Assembly (NCBI RefSeq): GCF_000519185.1
Contig: NZ_JAFA01000006.1
Location: forward strand, 44,454-108,453
Direction: 5' to 3'
DNA from: Paraburkholderia nodosa DSM 21604
Lineage (GTDB): Bacteria > Pseudomonadota > Gammaproteobacteria > Burkholderiales > Burkholderiaceae
DNA length: 64,000 nt
The notes beneath the pieces are model-generated. The model was not told where the DNA came from. It did no database searches and saw nothing but the letters and a program-made list of their open reading frames with translations. Shown here piece by piece: positions 1 through 8,590 of this stretch (the stretch's first letter is position 1; each line of letters begins with the position of its first letter). The position numbers and the translations under genes were made by a program.

Positions 1-42
1 GAGCACGCTCACGTTCACAACATCAAGACGAAGCGCTGGTAA
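1..42 (+). CDS. suyA: C-terminal end of a SuyA-like sulfolactate sulfo-lyase small subunit (partial)
   Basis: The window opens inside a reading frame that ends [13 protein letters not shown] then TAA. These 42 bases match positions 6992-7033 exactly by eye, which are the 3' end of the complete suyA-like gene at 6752-7033. The two sequences diverge immediately after the stop. The fragment lies 50 nt upstream of suyB, the normal place for the small (SAF-domain) subunit of a two-subunit sulfo-lyase. The rest of the gene lies outside the window, so how far the identity extends cannot be seen. Confidence 0.85.
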   Translation, partial: EHAHVHNIKTKRW

Positions 43-92
43 GGCGCAGGCGAGCCAGCCAGTCGAACCCCTCCCATTCAGAGAGAGACACC

Positions 93-1268
93 ATGAGCGT
101 GATTGACCAGAACACCATTTTCCGCGGCTATCGCCGCTCGAACGGCCGCGTCGGCGTGCGCAACCACGTCATCATCCTGCCCGTCGACGACCTGTCGAAC
201 GCCGCCGCGCAAGCGGTCGAGCACAACATCAAGGGCACCATGGCGCTGCCGCATCCGTACGGCCGCCTCCAGTTCGGCGCAGACCTCGACCTGCATTTCC
301 GTACGCTGATCGGCGCGGGCTGCAACCCGAACGTCGCCGGCGTGATCGTCATCGGTATCGAGGAAGGCTGGACCAAGCGCGTGGTGGACGGCATCGCGAA
401 GTCGGGCAAGCCGGTGATGGGCTTCGGCATCGAACTGCACGGCGACCATGACACGATCATGCGCGCCTCGAAGGCCGCCAAGGAAATGGTGCAGTGGGCG
501 ACGACGCTCGAGCGCGAGGAGTGCCCGATTTCCGATCTGTGGGTGTCGACCAAGTGCGGCGAGTCGGATACGACGTCGGGCTGCGGCGCGAACCCCACGG
601 TCGGCAATGCGTTCGACAAGCTCTACGGACTCGGCACGACGCTCGTGTTCGGCGAGACCTCGGAGCTGACGGGCGGCGAGCAGATCGTCGCGGCGCGCTG
701 CGCGAACGATCAGGTGCGCGAGCGCTTCCAGTTCATGTTCGACCGCTATCAGGACATGATCAACCGCTGGAAGACCGACGATCTCTCCGAGTCGCAGCCG
801 ACGAAGGGCAACATCGCAGGCGGCCTGACCACGATCGAGGAAAAGGCGCTCGGCAACATCCAGAAGATCGGCAAGAAGTGCCGCGTGGACGGCGTGCTCG
901 ACAAGGCCGAGGAGCCGACGCATGCGGGCCTGTGGTTCATGGACTCGTCGTCGGCGGCGGCGGAGATGGTGACGCTGTGCGCGGCCTCGGGTTTCGCCGT
1001 GCACTTTTTCCCGACAGGGCAGGGCAACGTGATCGGCAATCCGATCGTGCCGGTCATCAAGATCTGCGCGAATCCGCGCACGGTGCGCACGATGAGCGAG
1101 CACGTCGACGTCGATGTGTCGGGCTTGCTGCAGCGCGAGCAGAACCTCGATCAGGCCGGCGACAAGCTGCTCGAATCGATGCTCGCAACGGCGAACGGCC
1201 GCTGGACCGCGGCGGAAACGCTGGGCCATCGCGAGTTCGTGCTCACGCGTCTGTTCGAAAGCGCCTGA
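93..1268 (+). CDS. suyB: Large subunit of UxaA/SuyB-type lyase, probable (R)-sulfolactate sulfo-lyase beta subunit
   Basis: This 391-aa protein belongs to the galactarate dehydratase/altronate hydrolase C-terminal family. It starts at ATG 93 behind GAGAGAGA. Conserved Cys/Gly-rich motifs include [14 protein letters not shown] and [12 protein letters not shown]. Altronate dehydratases usually fuse the small SAF domain to this large domain. Here the small subunit is a separate ~93-aa gene, as in SuyAB, which cleaves sulfolactate to pyruvate and sulfite. The sulfolactate assignment rests on context: slcC-like and comC-like dehydrogenases and a TauE/SafE exporter lie within 6 kb. A related hydroxyacid dehydratase remains possible. 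Confidence 0.75.
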   Translation: MSVIDQNTIFRGYRRSNGRVGVRNHVIILPVDDLSNAAAQAVEHNIKGTMALPHPYGRLQFGADLDLHFRTLIGAGCNPNVAGVIVIGIEEGWTKRVVDGIAKSGKPVMGFGIELHGDHDTIMRASKAAKEMVQWATTLEREECPISDLWVSTKCGESDTTSGCGANPTVGNAFDKLYGLGTTLVFGETSELTGGEQIVAARCANDQVRERFQFMFDRYQDMINRWKTDDLSESQPTKGNIAGGLTTIEEKALGNIQKIGKKCRVDGVLDKAEEPTHAGLWFMDSSSAAAEMVTLCAASGFAVHFFPTGQGNVIGNPIVPVIKICANPRTVRTMSEHVDVDVSGLLQREQNLDQAGDKLLESMLATANGRWTAAETLGHREFVLTRLFESA

Positions 1269-1289
1269 TCCGCGCAGGCAACACCCAGC

Positions 1290-1312
1290 AAGCCCGCCTG
1301 TCCGGCGGGCTT
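1290..1312 (+). terminator. GC-rich hairpin after suyB
   Basis: A 9-bp stem (AAGCCCGCC / GGCGGGCTT) with a 5-nt loop lies 22 nt after the suyB stop. It is followed by only TTTG, so it is more likely a partial terminator or mRNA-stabilising hairpin between suyB and the transporter gene. Confidence 0.5.
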
Positions 1313-1464
1313 TGCGAACGCAGTTTCCCCGCAGTTCCATCACAGTTGCGCGCACCGCGGCGCAAAGCGCCGTGCAGACACGGCCGCAAAACCGGGCCAC
1401 GGAAGTCCGCCCACGGTGCGCGAAGCTGTATCACCAGGCAGCAGCGAGTGGAGGAGACACCACC

Positions 1465-2805
1465 TTGCGCGTGCTCAGACATCTCTATGCCCAGGTCCTG
1501 ATCGGACTGGCGGCCGGTATTCTCGTCGGCTATTTCTGGCCGCACTTCGGCGTTGAAATGAAACCATTGGGCGACACGTTCATTCGCCTGATCAAGATGC
1601 TCATTACGCTGGTGATTTTCTGCACCGTGTCGCTCGGTATCGCACGGATGGAAAACCTCAAGCATGTCGGGCGAGTGGGCGTCAAGACGATCGTCTATTT
1701 CGAAGCCGTGACGACGCTCGCGCTGGTCATCGGTCTGGTGGTGGCGAACGTGCTGCATCCGGGCGAAGGCCTCAATATCGATCCGGCTACGCTCGACACG
1801 CAGGCCGTGAGCCACTACGTGAGCGAAGCGCATGCCGCGGCGTCGCAAAGCATCCTCGAAGAGATCGTGCCGAACTCGGTAGTCGGTGCGTTCGCGCACG
1901 GCAACCTGTTGCAGGTGCTGCTGTTCTCGGTGCTGTTCGGCGTGGCGTTGTCGATCATGTCGCGCAACAGCCGGTTCCTGTCGCGCGTGATCGAGCAGAG
2001 CGGCGAAGCGCTCATGCGTATCGTCGAGATGATCATGCGGCTTGCGCCGCTCGGTGCGTTCGGCGCCATGGCGTTCACGGTCGGTAAGTACGGCATCGGT
2101 ACGCTGCAGCAACTCGGTCTGCTGATCGTCTGTTTCTATCTCACCAGCATCCTGTTCATCGTCCTGGTGCTCGGCACGATCTGCCGTTGGGCCGGCGTCG
2201 GCTTGTGGCCGCTGCTCAACTATCTGCGCGAGGAACTGCTGATCGTGCTCGGCACCTCGACCACGGAATCGGTGCTGCCGCGCCTGATGGACAAACTCGA
2301 GCGCCTGGGCTGCCCGAAGCCCATCGTCGGTCTCGTGCTGCCGACAGGCTACTCGTTCAATCTCGACGGCGCGGCCATCTATCTCACGATGACGTCGCTT
2401 TTCATCGCCCAGGCCACCAACACGCATCTGTCACTGCTGCAGCAGCTCGGCCTGCTCGCCATCCTGCTGCTGACGTCCAAGGGCGGCGCGGGCGTTGCGG
2501 GTGCGGCGCTGGTGGCGCTCACGGCCACGCTCTCCACCCACAACATCATTCCGGTTGCCGGCATCACGCTGATCATCGGCATCGACCGCGTGCTCAACGA
2601 GATTCGCGCGATCGTCAACATGATTGGCAACGCGGTGGCGACGATCGTGGTCGCGCGCTGGGAGGGTGTGTTCGACGCCGAAGCGGCGCGCAAGGTGCTG
2701 GCCGCGCCGCGCGCCGCTCAAGGCGTGAGTGATGCGGAGTCCGAAACGGGCGGCAGCGTCAACGAAAGCAAGCCACGCGCTTACGCACAGGGACGCCCAA
2801 ATTGA
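1465..2805 (+). CDS. DAACS-family (DctA-like) dicarboxylate/sulfonate symporter 1
   Basis: This is a 446-aa inner-membrane symporter of the dicarboxylate/amino acid:cation (DAACS, GltP/DctA) family. Family signatures include GTSTTESVLPRLMDKL (hairpin HP1 region), GYSFNLDGAAIYL (TM7) and the glycine-rich TSKGGAGVAGAALVAL (HP2). The start chosen is TTG 1465 behind GGAGGAGA, because the protein then begins RVLRHLYAQVLIG, matching the start of its paralogue at 7201. The open frame extends further upstream but without conserved sequence. It lies between suyB and slcC and overlaps slcC by 4 nt, so it probably imports the substrate of this cluster. Confidence 0.88.
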   Translation: MRVLRHLYAQVLIGLAAGILVGYFWPHFGVEMKPLGDTFIRLIKMLITLVIFCTVSLGIARMENLKHVGRVGVKTIVYFEAVTTLALVIGLVVANVLHPGEGLNIDPATLDTQAVSHYVSEAHAAASQSILEEIVPNSVVGAFAHGNLLQVLLFSVLFGVALSIMSRNSRFLSRVIEQSGEALMRIVEMIMRLAPLGAFGAMAFTVGKYGIGTLQQLGLLIVCFYLTSILFIVLVLGTICRWAGVGLWPLLNYLREELLIVLGTSTTESVLPRLMDKLERLGCPKPIVGLVLPTGYSFNLDGAAIYLTMTSLFIAQATNTHLSLLQQLGLLAILLLTSKGGAGVAGAALVALTATLSTHNIIPVAGITLIIGIDRVLNEIRAIVNMIGNAVATIVVARWEGVFDAEAARKVLAAPRAAQGVSDAESETGGSVNESKPRAYAQGRPN

Positions 2806-3776
2806 AAAGCGATCGCAAGAAAATCGTCATCAGCGAGTTCATGGATGCGTCGGCGGTGGATTCGCTGCGGCGTCATTTCGACGTGCACGCACACGCATCG
2901 CTCGTCGACGAACCCGAGCGGCTGCGCAGTCTGCTGGCGGACGCCGACGCGCTGATCGTGCGCAACCGCACACAGGTCACCGCCGCGCTGCTGGACGACG
3001 CGCCGCGCTTGTCGGTGGTCGGGCGGCTCGGCGTCGGGCTGGACAATATCGCACTCGGCGTATGCAGGGAACGCGGCGTGCAGGTGTTTCCGGCAACGGG
3101 CGCCAACGCGGCAGCCGTGGCCGAGTATGTGATCGCCACGTCACTGATGCTGCTGCGCGGCGCGTACCTGTCGAGCGCGGCCGTCGCGCAGGGACAGTGG
3201 CCGCGCACCGCGCTCTCGAACGGCCGCGAGGCGGCGGGCGGCACGATGGCCGTGATCGGTTTTGGCGGCATCGGGCGGCTCGTCGCGCAGCTGGCGCGCG
3301 GCATCGGCATGCAGGTCGTGGGCTTCGATCCGCAGCTTCCGGCGGATGCGGCCTGCTGGCAGGAGACGGGCACCCGGGGCATGTCGTTCGACGACGCGCT
3401 GCGCGCTGCCGACGTCGTGACCGTTCACGTGCCGCTCGTCGAGAGCACGCACAATCTGCTCGGCCCGGCGCAACTGCAGTTGCTCAAACCGCATGCCGTC
3501 CTGATCAATACGTCGCGCGGCGGCGTGATCGACGAAAGCGCGCTGGCCGAAGCGCTGACGCAAGGCCGCCTGGGCGGCGCCGCGCTCGATGTGTTCGCCG
3601 ACGAACCGCTCAAGGCGGGTTCGCCGCTTGCGGACGTGCCCAACCTGATCCTCACGCCGCATATTGCGGGCTTGACCGTGCAGTCGAACGAGCGCGTCAG
3701 TACGCTGGTCGCGTCGCGCGTGATGGATGCGTTGCTCGCGGGCGAGCATGACTCAACGAAAACGAAGGAACTCTGA
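2802..3776 (+). CDS. slcC: D-isomer-specific 2-hydroxyacid dehydrogenase, probable (S)-sulfolactate dehydrogenase
   Basis: This 324-aa NAD-dependent dehydrogenase starts at TTG 2802, overlapping the transporter stop. The Rossmann motif GFGGIG is at residues 153-158. The catalytic Arg239 (NTSRGG), Glu268 (DEPL) and His287 (TPHIAG) are all present. In sulfolactate degraders SlcC oxidises (S)-sulfolactate to sulfopyruvate and ComC reduces it to the (R) form used by SuyAB. A family-3 Ldh2 gene follows after 1 nt, giving exactly that pair. Sequence alone would only support a generic phosphoglycerate-dehydrogenase-like function. Confidence 0.72.
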   Translation: MKSDRKKIVISEFMDASAVDSLRRHFDVHAHASLVDEPERLRSLLADADALIVRNRTQVTAALLDDAPRLSVVGRLGVGLDNIALGVCRERGVQVFPATGANAAAVAEYVIATSLMLLRGAYLSSAAVAQGQWPRTALSNGREAAGGTMAVIGFGGIGRLVAQLARGIGMQVVGFDPQLPADAACWQETGTRGMSFDDALRAADVVTVHVPLVESTHNLLGPAQLQLLKPHAVLINTSRGGVIDESALAEALTQGRLGGAALDVFADEPLKAGSPLADVPNLILTPHIAGLTVQSNERVSTLVASRVMDALLAGEHDSTKTKEL

Positions 3777-3777
3777 T

Positions 3778-4779
3778 ATGACGCGGATCTCGTCCGGTGA
3801 TCTTCACGACCTCGCCACGCGCACGATGCTTGCCGCAGGTGCCACGTCGCGCACGGCAGAGGCAACCGCGCGCGCGCTCGTCTACGCCGACGAACGCGGC
3901 CTGTCTTCGCACGGCGTGGCGCGTTTGCCGATGTATGTCGCGCAGTTGCGCAACGGCCGTGTCGATGCGAAGGCCAGCCCGTCAGTCGTCGAATCGCGCA
4001 ATGCAGCGGTGTTGATCGATGCTGCGGACGGCATGGCGTTTCCGGCTTGCGAACTGGCCGTCGAAACGCTCGTGAAGCGCGCGCGGGAGCACGGCAGTGC
4101 GGTCGTGAGCGTGAAGCGCAGCCACCACCTCGGCGCGGGCGCCTGGCATCTGGAGCCGGTCGGCGCGGCCGGCATGGTGGGGCTCGCGTTCAGCAACACG
4201 CCCGCTGCGATGCCGGCGTGGGGAGGGCGGCACGCCGTGTTCGGCACCAATCCCGTGGCGGCCGTGTTTCCGCGCCGCGACGGCAAGCCGCTGATGATCG
4301 ATCTGTCGTTGTCCAATGTCGCGCGCGGCAAGATCATGGTGGCCGCCCGCGAAGGCAAGCCGATTCCCGAGGGCTGGGCGACCTCGCGCGACGGCCGGCC
4401 GACAACCGATGCGAAGGCCGCGCTGGAAGGCATGATGCTGCCGTTCGGCGGGGCGAAAGGGGCGATGCTCGCGCTCATGGTCGAATTGCTCGCCGCCGCG
4501 CTGGCTGGGGCGAACTTCGGCTACGAGGCGGGGTCGTTCCTGACTGAAGAGGGCGAGAAGTCGCGCGTGGGCCACCTGTTCTGGGCGATCGATCCGGGTG
4601 CGCTGGCGGGCAATGCCACCTATCTTGCGCGCGTCGAGGCGCTGATAGAGGTGATGCTGCAGGACGCCGATGTACGGCTGCCGGGGCAACGGCGGGCCGG
4701 CCTCGCCGATACCGCTGCACACGACGGCATCGACATTCCCGACGCCCTGTTCAATCAGTTGCGAGCGTTGGCGGCGTGA
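3778..4779 (+). CDS. comC: Ldh2/MDH2-family oxidoreductase, probable (R)-sulfolactate dehydrogenase
   Basis: This 333-aa protein belongs to the malate/L-lactate (type 2) dehydrogenase family, which has a non-Rossmann NAD(P) fold. Family marks are SSHGVARLP (His45), SVKRSHHLGAGAWH (His116/117) and GTNPVAAVFPR. It starts at ATG 3778, one base after the slcC stop, so the two are translationally coupled. With SlcC it would interconvert sulfolactate enantiomers through sulfopyruvate. Other members reduce ureidoglycolate or piperideine-2-carboxylate, so the function rests on the operon context. The C-terminus is ordinary in length and nothing appears truncated. Confidence 0.72.
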   Translation: MTRISSGDLHDLATRTMLAAGATSRTAEATARALVYADERGLSSHGVARLPMYVAQLRNGRVDAKASPSVVESRNAAVLIDAADGMAFPACELAVETLVKRAREHGSAVVSVKRSHHLGAGAWHLEPVGAAGMVGLAFSNTPAAMPAWGGRHAVFGTNPVAAVFPRRDGKPLMIDLSLSNVARGKIMVAAREGKPIPEGWATSRDGRPTTDAKAALEGMMLPFGGAKGAMLALMVELLAAALAGANFGYEAGSFLTEEGEKSRVGHLFWAIDPGALAGNATYLARVEALIEVMLQDADVRLPGQRRAGLADTAAHDGIDIPDALFNQLRALAA

Positions 4780-4804
4780 GCGCGTGCAGCGATCGCCGGA
4801 TGGG

Positions 4805-5683
4805 TCAGGCCGCCGTGAAGTAACTCTTGATCGCGTCGGTGAATGCGGTACGGCTGTGCCTCGCGCGTTCGAGCAAGCCAACGTGGCGCCGCACGTCGAC
4901 GCCGTCGAGCGACATGACGCGGATGGCGCGATCGTTGGCGAAGTCGACGTTGGCGAGTTCAGGAACGATCGAAATGCCGAAGCCCTGGCGCACCAGCGCG
5001 ACGATCGCTTCGACGGAGTTCAGCTCCATCGCTTCGTTGACTTCGACCTTGCACTGATCGAGCACATTCTGCACGAGGTGTCCGGTCCATGTGCTGCGGT
5101 CGAAGCGCATGAACGGCGCATGACGGAGGATGTCGTCCTGCTGCGGCGGCAAATCGAAGTGCGGGGCCGTCGGCATGATGAGAATCATCGGTTCCGAATA
5201 CAGAGGTGTCCAAAGGAGTGTGGACGCGAGGGGATGCGGAGACTGCGTGACGACCGCCGCATCGAGTTCGCCGATTTCGACCTGGTGCGCGAAATCGCTG
5301 GACATACCGGCGAGCAGATGCACATCGAGGCGGGGATGGTGTTGACGTATTGACCATAAGGCATCGGCGAACGCGCCCATCAGCGCGGAGACGAGTGCGC
5401 CGATCACGACCGTTCCCGACATTTCGTCGCCGCCGGCGGCGACCTCGAGAAGCTCGTAGCGGCGAACGATTTCTTCGATCTCGGGAATGAGTGCGCGGCC
5501 AACGGGATTCAGCACGGCAGCGCGCGCGTTGCGGTCAAAAAGCTGAACATTGAGATCGCTTTCGAGCGCGCGAATCTGCAGGCCGATAGCGGCAGCGGTG
5601 AGGCCAACCTTGTTGCCGGCGGCGGCAAAGGTGCCACATCGCGCGACGGAGAGAAATATTTTGAGGGTGCGAATGGATGGCAT
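4805..5683 (-). CDS. LysR-family regulator of the sulfonate cluster
   Basis: This 292-aa protein has an N-terminal winged helix-turn-helix (residues ~5-60, TLKIFLSVARCGTFAAAGNK...IGLQIRALESDL) and a periplasmic-binding-like effector domain. The start is ATG 5683; the longer open frame upstream lacks LysR similarity. It is transcribed convergently to comC and divergently from the exporter gene at 5903, across an intergenic region with two inverted repeats. This placement suggests control of the tauE-like/suyA/dctA unit and perhaps of suyB onward. The effector cannot be inferred. Confidence 0.88.
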   Translation of the reverse strand: MPSIRTLKIFLSVARCGTFAAAGNKVGLTAAAIGLQIRALESDLNVQLFDRNARAAVLNPVGRALIPEIEEIVRRYELLEVAAGGDEMSGTVVIGALVSALMGAFADALWSIRQHHPRLDVHLLAGMSSDFAHQVEIGELDAAVVTQSPHPLASTLLWTPLYSEPMILIMPTAPHFDLPPQQDDILRHAPFMRFDRSTWTGHLVQNVLDQCKVEVNEAMELNSVEAIVALVRQGFGISIVPELANVDFANDRAIRVMSLDGVDVRRHVGLLERARHSRTAFTDAIKSYFTAA

Positions 5684-5730
5684 TGCTCGCGTTTCGCGGA
5701 GAAGACATGCTCGCTTCGATCCCCGAAATT

Positions 5731-5765
5731 TTACGCAACGTAAAGTATTTCCTGGTCTCAGGAAA
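5731..5765. promoter_or_regulatory. Two inverted repeats, candidate LysR operator region
   Basis: TTACG-CAA-CGTAA (5731-5743) is a perfect T-N11-A type palindrome. Five bases further on, TTTCCTG-GTCT-CAGGAAA (5748-5765) is a second perfect inverted repeat. Both lie in the 219-nt region between the LysR gene start (5683) and the divergent exporter gene (5903), as expected for recognition and activation sites. Confidence 0.5.
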
Positions 5766-5902
5766 ACCATTACTGCGTTTATCTTTAGCAAGCCGCAAGC
5801 GACAATGGACGCAGCAGCGCGGCCGGATTTTCTGGGGCGGCGCAGCCAATGCATCCCCCGCATGCCCCACAACACTGAACGTCGCTCCGGGATCCTTCAT
5901 CA

Positions 5903-6694
5903 ATGACAGCCTGGTTGAATGCGCAAATCGCCGCTGGCGCCATCGGAATCGGTGTCAGTTCGATCGCAGTGGCGGGAGGGGTCGTGGCGATCGCGTATCT
6001 GGTCTACGGGCTGACGGGTTTTGGTTCGTCGATCGTTGCCATACCGTTGCTCACGCAACTGGTGCCCCTGCGCACGGCAACACCCGTGATGCTGGTGCTG
6101 GATCTCGTTGCCGGGATGCTCGTGGGCATGCGCAACCTTCAGTTTGTTCAGACTCAGGAACTCAAAAGGCTCGGGCCATGGTTGTGCATCGGGCTTCTGC
6201 TGGGCGTGAGCGTGCTGGTTTCCGTGCCGGAAAAGCCGCTCGAACTCATTCTTGGCGTGTGCCTGTTGACCTACTCGCTCTGGAAGGTCATGTCCCGTGG
6301 CGAATTTCGTGAGATCGGCGGACGCTGGGCCCTGCCATTGGGCTTCTTTGGCGGATGCCTCACAGCAGTATTCGGTACCGGCGGCCCGGTTTACACGATT
6401 TATCTGGCCGGCCGTCTGCGCGATCCCGACCAGCGACGTGCAACGATCAGCACACTCATTACCGCCACGGCGGTCGCCCGGCTCATTCTCTTCTCGGTTT
6501 CCGGACTCTATCGAAACCCGGCCGTCCTCCCGCTCGCCAGCTTTCTGTTGCCTTGCGGCGCGGTGGGATTGTTCGCCGGTGCGAGGCTGCGCGGCGCCAT
6601 TTCGGCGCAACGCGTCCTCACGCTTCTCTGGATCGTTCTTATCGTCGCGGCAGTCAATTTGATCATTCGTTCCGTACCGGCGTTGTTCGGCTAG
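5903..6694 (+). CDS. TSUP (TauE/SafE) family membrane exporter, probable sulfite/sulfonate exporter
   Basis: This 263-aa hydrophobic protein has about 8 membrane segments and the duplicated TSUP motifs YGLTGFGSSIVAIPLL near the start and GGCLTAVFGTGGPVYTIY near the middle. TauE/SafE proteins export sulfite or sulfoacetate-type anions during sulfonate catabolism. Sulfite released by SuyAB would need export or oxidation, and no sulfite dehydrogenase is seen here. The start is ATG 5903, with a weak ribosome site. suyA (6752) and a second carrier follow in the same direction. Confidence 0.8.
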   Translation: MTAWLNAQIAAGAIGIGVSSIAVAGGVVAIAYLVYGLTGFGSSIVAIPLLTQLVPLRTATPVMLVLDLVAGMLVGMRNLQFVQTQELKRLGPWLCIGLLLGVSVLVSVPEKPLELILGVCLLTYSLWKVMSRGEFREIGGRWALPLGFFGGCLTAVFGTGGPVYTIYLAGRLRDPDQRRATISTLITATAVARLILFSVSGLYRNPAVLPLASFLLPCGAVGLFAGARLRGAISAQRVLTLLWIVLIVAAVNLIIRSVPALFG

Positions 6695-6751
6695 GCCACT
6701 TCGTTACCCATGCCGGTTCACACCCGATTCCACTTGAACAAGGAGTAGACG

Positions 6752-7033
6752 ATGATTCACGCGGTGTTGCATGAGCGCGAAGACACGGTTGGCGTTGCCG
6801 TGGTCGAGGGCATCAAGGCGGGCCTGGCGTTGAACGCCTGGATCATGGATGACGACGAGATCGTCGCGATCGTCGCCCAGCAGGACATTCCGATCGGTCA
6901 CAAGGTGGCGCTCAAGGACATGGCCGTGGGCGACACCGTCTACAAGTACGGCGTCGATATCGGCAAGGTCGTGGCGCCCATCAAGGCGGGCGAGCACGCT
7001 CACGTTCACAACATCAAGACGAAGCGCTGGTAA
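6752..7033 (+). CDS. suyA: SAF-domain small subunit, probable sulfolactate sulfo-lyase alpha subunit
   Basis: This 93-aa protein has the UxaA N-terminal/SAF fold: HEREDTVGVAVVEGIKAG, then DIPIGHKVALKDM and a histidine-rich C-terminal tail EHAHVHN. It starts at ATG 6752 behind AAGGAG. In SuyAB the small subunit partners the large UxaA-like subunit. Its usual partner lies at 93-1268, next to another copy whose end is visible at 1-42. This second copy stands alone between the exporter and a DAACS carrier, so the pair is duplicated only for the small subunit. Confidence 0.8.
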   Translation: MIHAVLHEREDTVGVAVVEGIKAGLALNAWIMDDDEIVAIVAQQDIPIGHKVALKDMAVGDTVYKYGVDIGKVVAPIKAGEHAHVHNIKTKRW

Positions 7034-7200
7034 AAGCGGCAATCAAGATTGAATGCATGAGACGGCCTGGAAACATTCGCCCAGCAGAGGCGATCTCCAG
7101 CTCGTTGCCACAACTGGTCAGAGTGCCGGGTCTGCGCGGCCCGGCAACTTTCTCGTCAACGTCGCGTGCACGCGGCGTGAGGCGAGATCAAGGAGACACC

Positions 7201-8475
7201 ATGTTGCGTCGTTTTTGCAGGCACATCTATGTCCAGGTCCTGATCGCCATCCTGATCGGGATCGCCGTCGGACATTTCTTCCCGACGTTTGCCCAGTCCC
7301 TGAAGCCGTTATCGGATGCGTTCATCCGGTTGATCAAGATGATTACGCCGCCGTTGATCTTCACCACGATCGTATGCGGCGCCTCGCAGATCGGCGAGAT
7401 GCGCACGCTGGGCCGGATCGCGGGCAAGACCATTATTTATTTCGAGGTGGTGACCACGCTGGCGTTGCTGATCGGCATGTTGATGGTGAACCTGATCGGG
7501 CCCGGTGTCGGCATGAATATCACGCCAGGCACCGCCGATGTGCACGTGCTGGCGCAATTTCAAACGGAAGTGCATCACGGCGGCGGCCTCACGGGCTTTT
7601 TCCTCAACATCATTCCTTCGAGTTTCCTGAGTCCGTTTGCTTCGGGCGACATGCTGCAGATCGTCGTGATTGCCTGCTTGTTCGCGGTGGGCTTGTCGTA
7701 TATCGGCGAGAAGGGGCAGCCGGTCCTGACGTTCTTCGACGCGGTGTCGGCGGTGCTCTTCAGGATTGTGGGCTTCATCATGAAGCTCGCACCGCTCGGC
7801 GCGTTGGGGGCGATGGGCTTTGCAGTCGGGAAATACGGACTGTCGGCATTGAATTCGCTCGGCATGCTGCTCATCACGATCTACGTGGCGACGATCTTTT
7901 TCCTCGTGGTCGTGCTGGGCACCATCTGCCGGATGAGCGGTTTCAGCCTCCTTCGGCTGGTCAATTATTTGAAGGGAGAGATTCTGCTCGTGCTTGCCAC
8001 GACGTCGTCTGAATCGGTGTTCCCGCAATTGATCCGCAAGCTCGAAGGCATGGGGTGCCCGAAACAGGTCGTCGGTATCGTGATGCCGATGGGCTATTCA
8101 TTCAACCTCGACGGGACCTGCGTGGCGCAGGTGATTTGCGCGATGTTCATCGCGCAGGCCTATAACGTGCCGCTGTCATGGACAGACCAGATCGGACTGA
8201 TGGTGCTCTCGATGATCAGCTCGAAAGGCGCAGCTGGCGTATCGGGCGCAGGTTTCGTCACGCTGCTCGCGACGCTCACGGCGTTCAAGCAGATTCCCAT
8301 TGAAGGCGCGGCGCTCATTCTCGGCGTGGACCGCTTCATTTCCGAAGTGCGGGCCGTCACCAACATGATCGGGAACGCCGTCGCCACGCTCGTGGTGTCC
8401 GGACTCGAAAAGGAACGCGACAACGCGCAAATGGCCACCGTGCTGAAGCTGCGGCGCGTGCGCGGCGAGGCATAG
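7201..8475 (+). CDS. DAACS-family (DctA-like) symporter 2
   Basis: This 424-aa symporter is a paralogue of the one at 1465. It shares HIYVQVLIAILIGIAVGHFFP, ATTSSESVFPQLIRKLEG, GYSFNLDGTCVAQ and SSKGAAGVSGAGFVTLLATL. The start is ATG 7201 behind AAGGAGA. It precedes the fumarate reductase-like genes by 115 nt and follows suyA by 167 nt, so it may serve both modules. DctA-type carriers transport succinate, fumarate and malate; a 3-carbon sulfonate with a carboxylate at the other end would be a close structural mimic. The substrate is not proven. Confidence 0.88.
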   Translation: MLRRFCRHIYVQVLIAILIGIAVGHFFPTFAQSLKPLSDAFIRLIKMITPPLIFTTIVCGASQIGEMRTLGRIAGKTIIYFEVVTTLALLIGMLMVNLIGPGVGMNITPGTADVHVLAQFQTEVHHGGGLTGFFLNIIPSSFLSPFASGDMLQIVVIACLFAVGLSYIGEKGQPVLTFFDAVSAVLFRIVGFIMKLAPLGALGAMGFAVGKYGLSALNSLGMLLITIYVATIFFLVVVLGTICRMSGFSLLRLVNYLKGEILLVLATTSSESVFPQLIRKLEGMGCPKQVVGIVMPMGYSFNLDGTCVAQVICAMFIAQAYNVPLSWTDQIGLMVLSMISSKGAAGVSGAGFVTLLATLTAFKQIPIEGAALILGVDRFISEVRAVTNMIGNAVATLVVSGLEKERDNAQMATVLKLRRVRGEA

Positions 8476-8590
8476 GAAACCTTTAGCTGAACGCCAGAAT
8501 TATTCGATTTTTCCTGGCGAAGAATTGCTGAACAATCGATGTACGAAATCCGTTCAATCGTACTGCGTCAGCAGCTATTCGAGAGGCATC

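Noticed and set aside
5684..5875. Upstream extension of the sulfonate LysR gene
   Set aside because: The added 64 residues lack LysR sequence, and the standard N-terminal HTH starts at ATG 5683.
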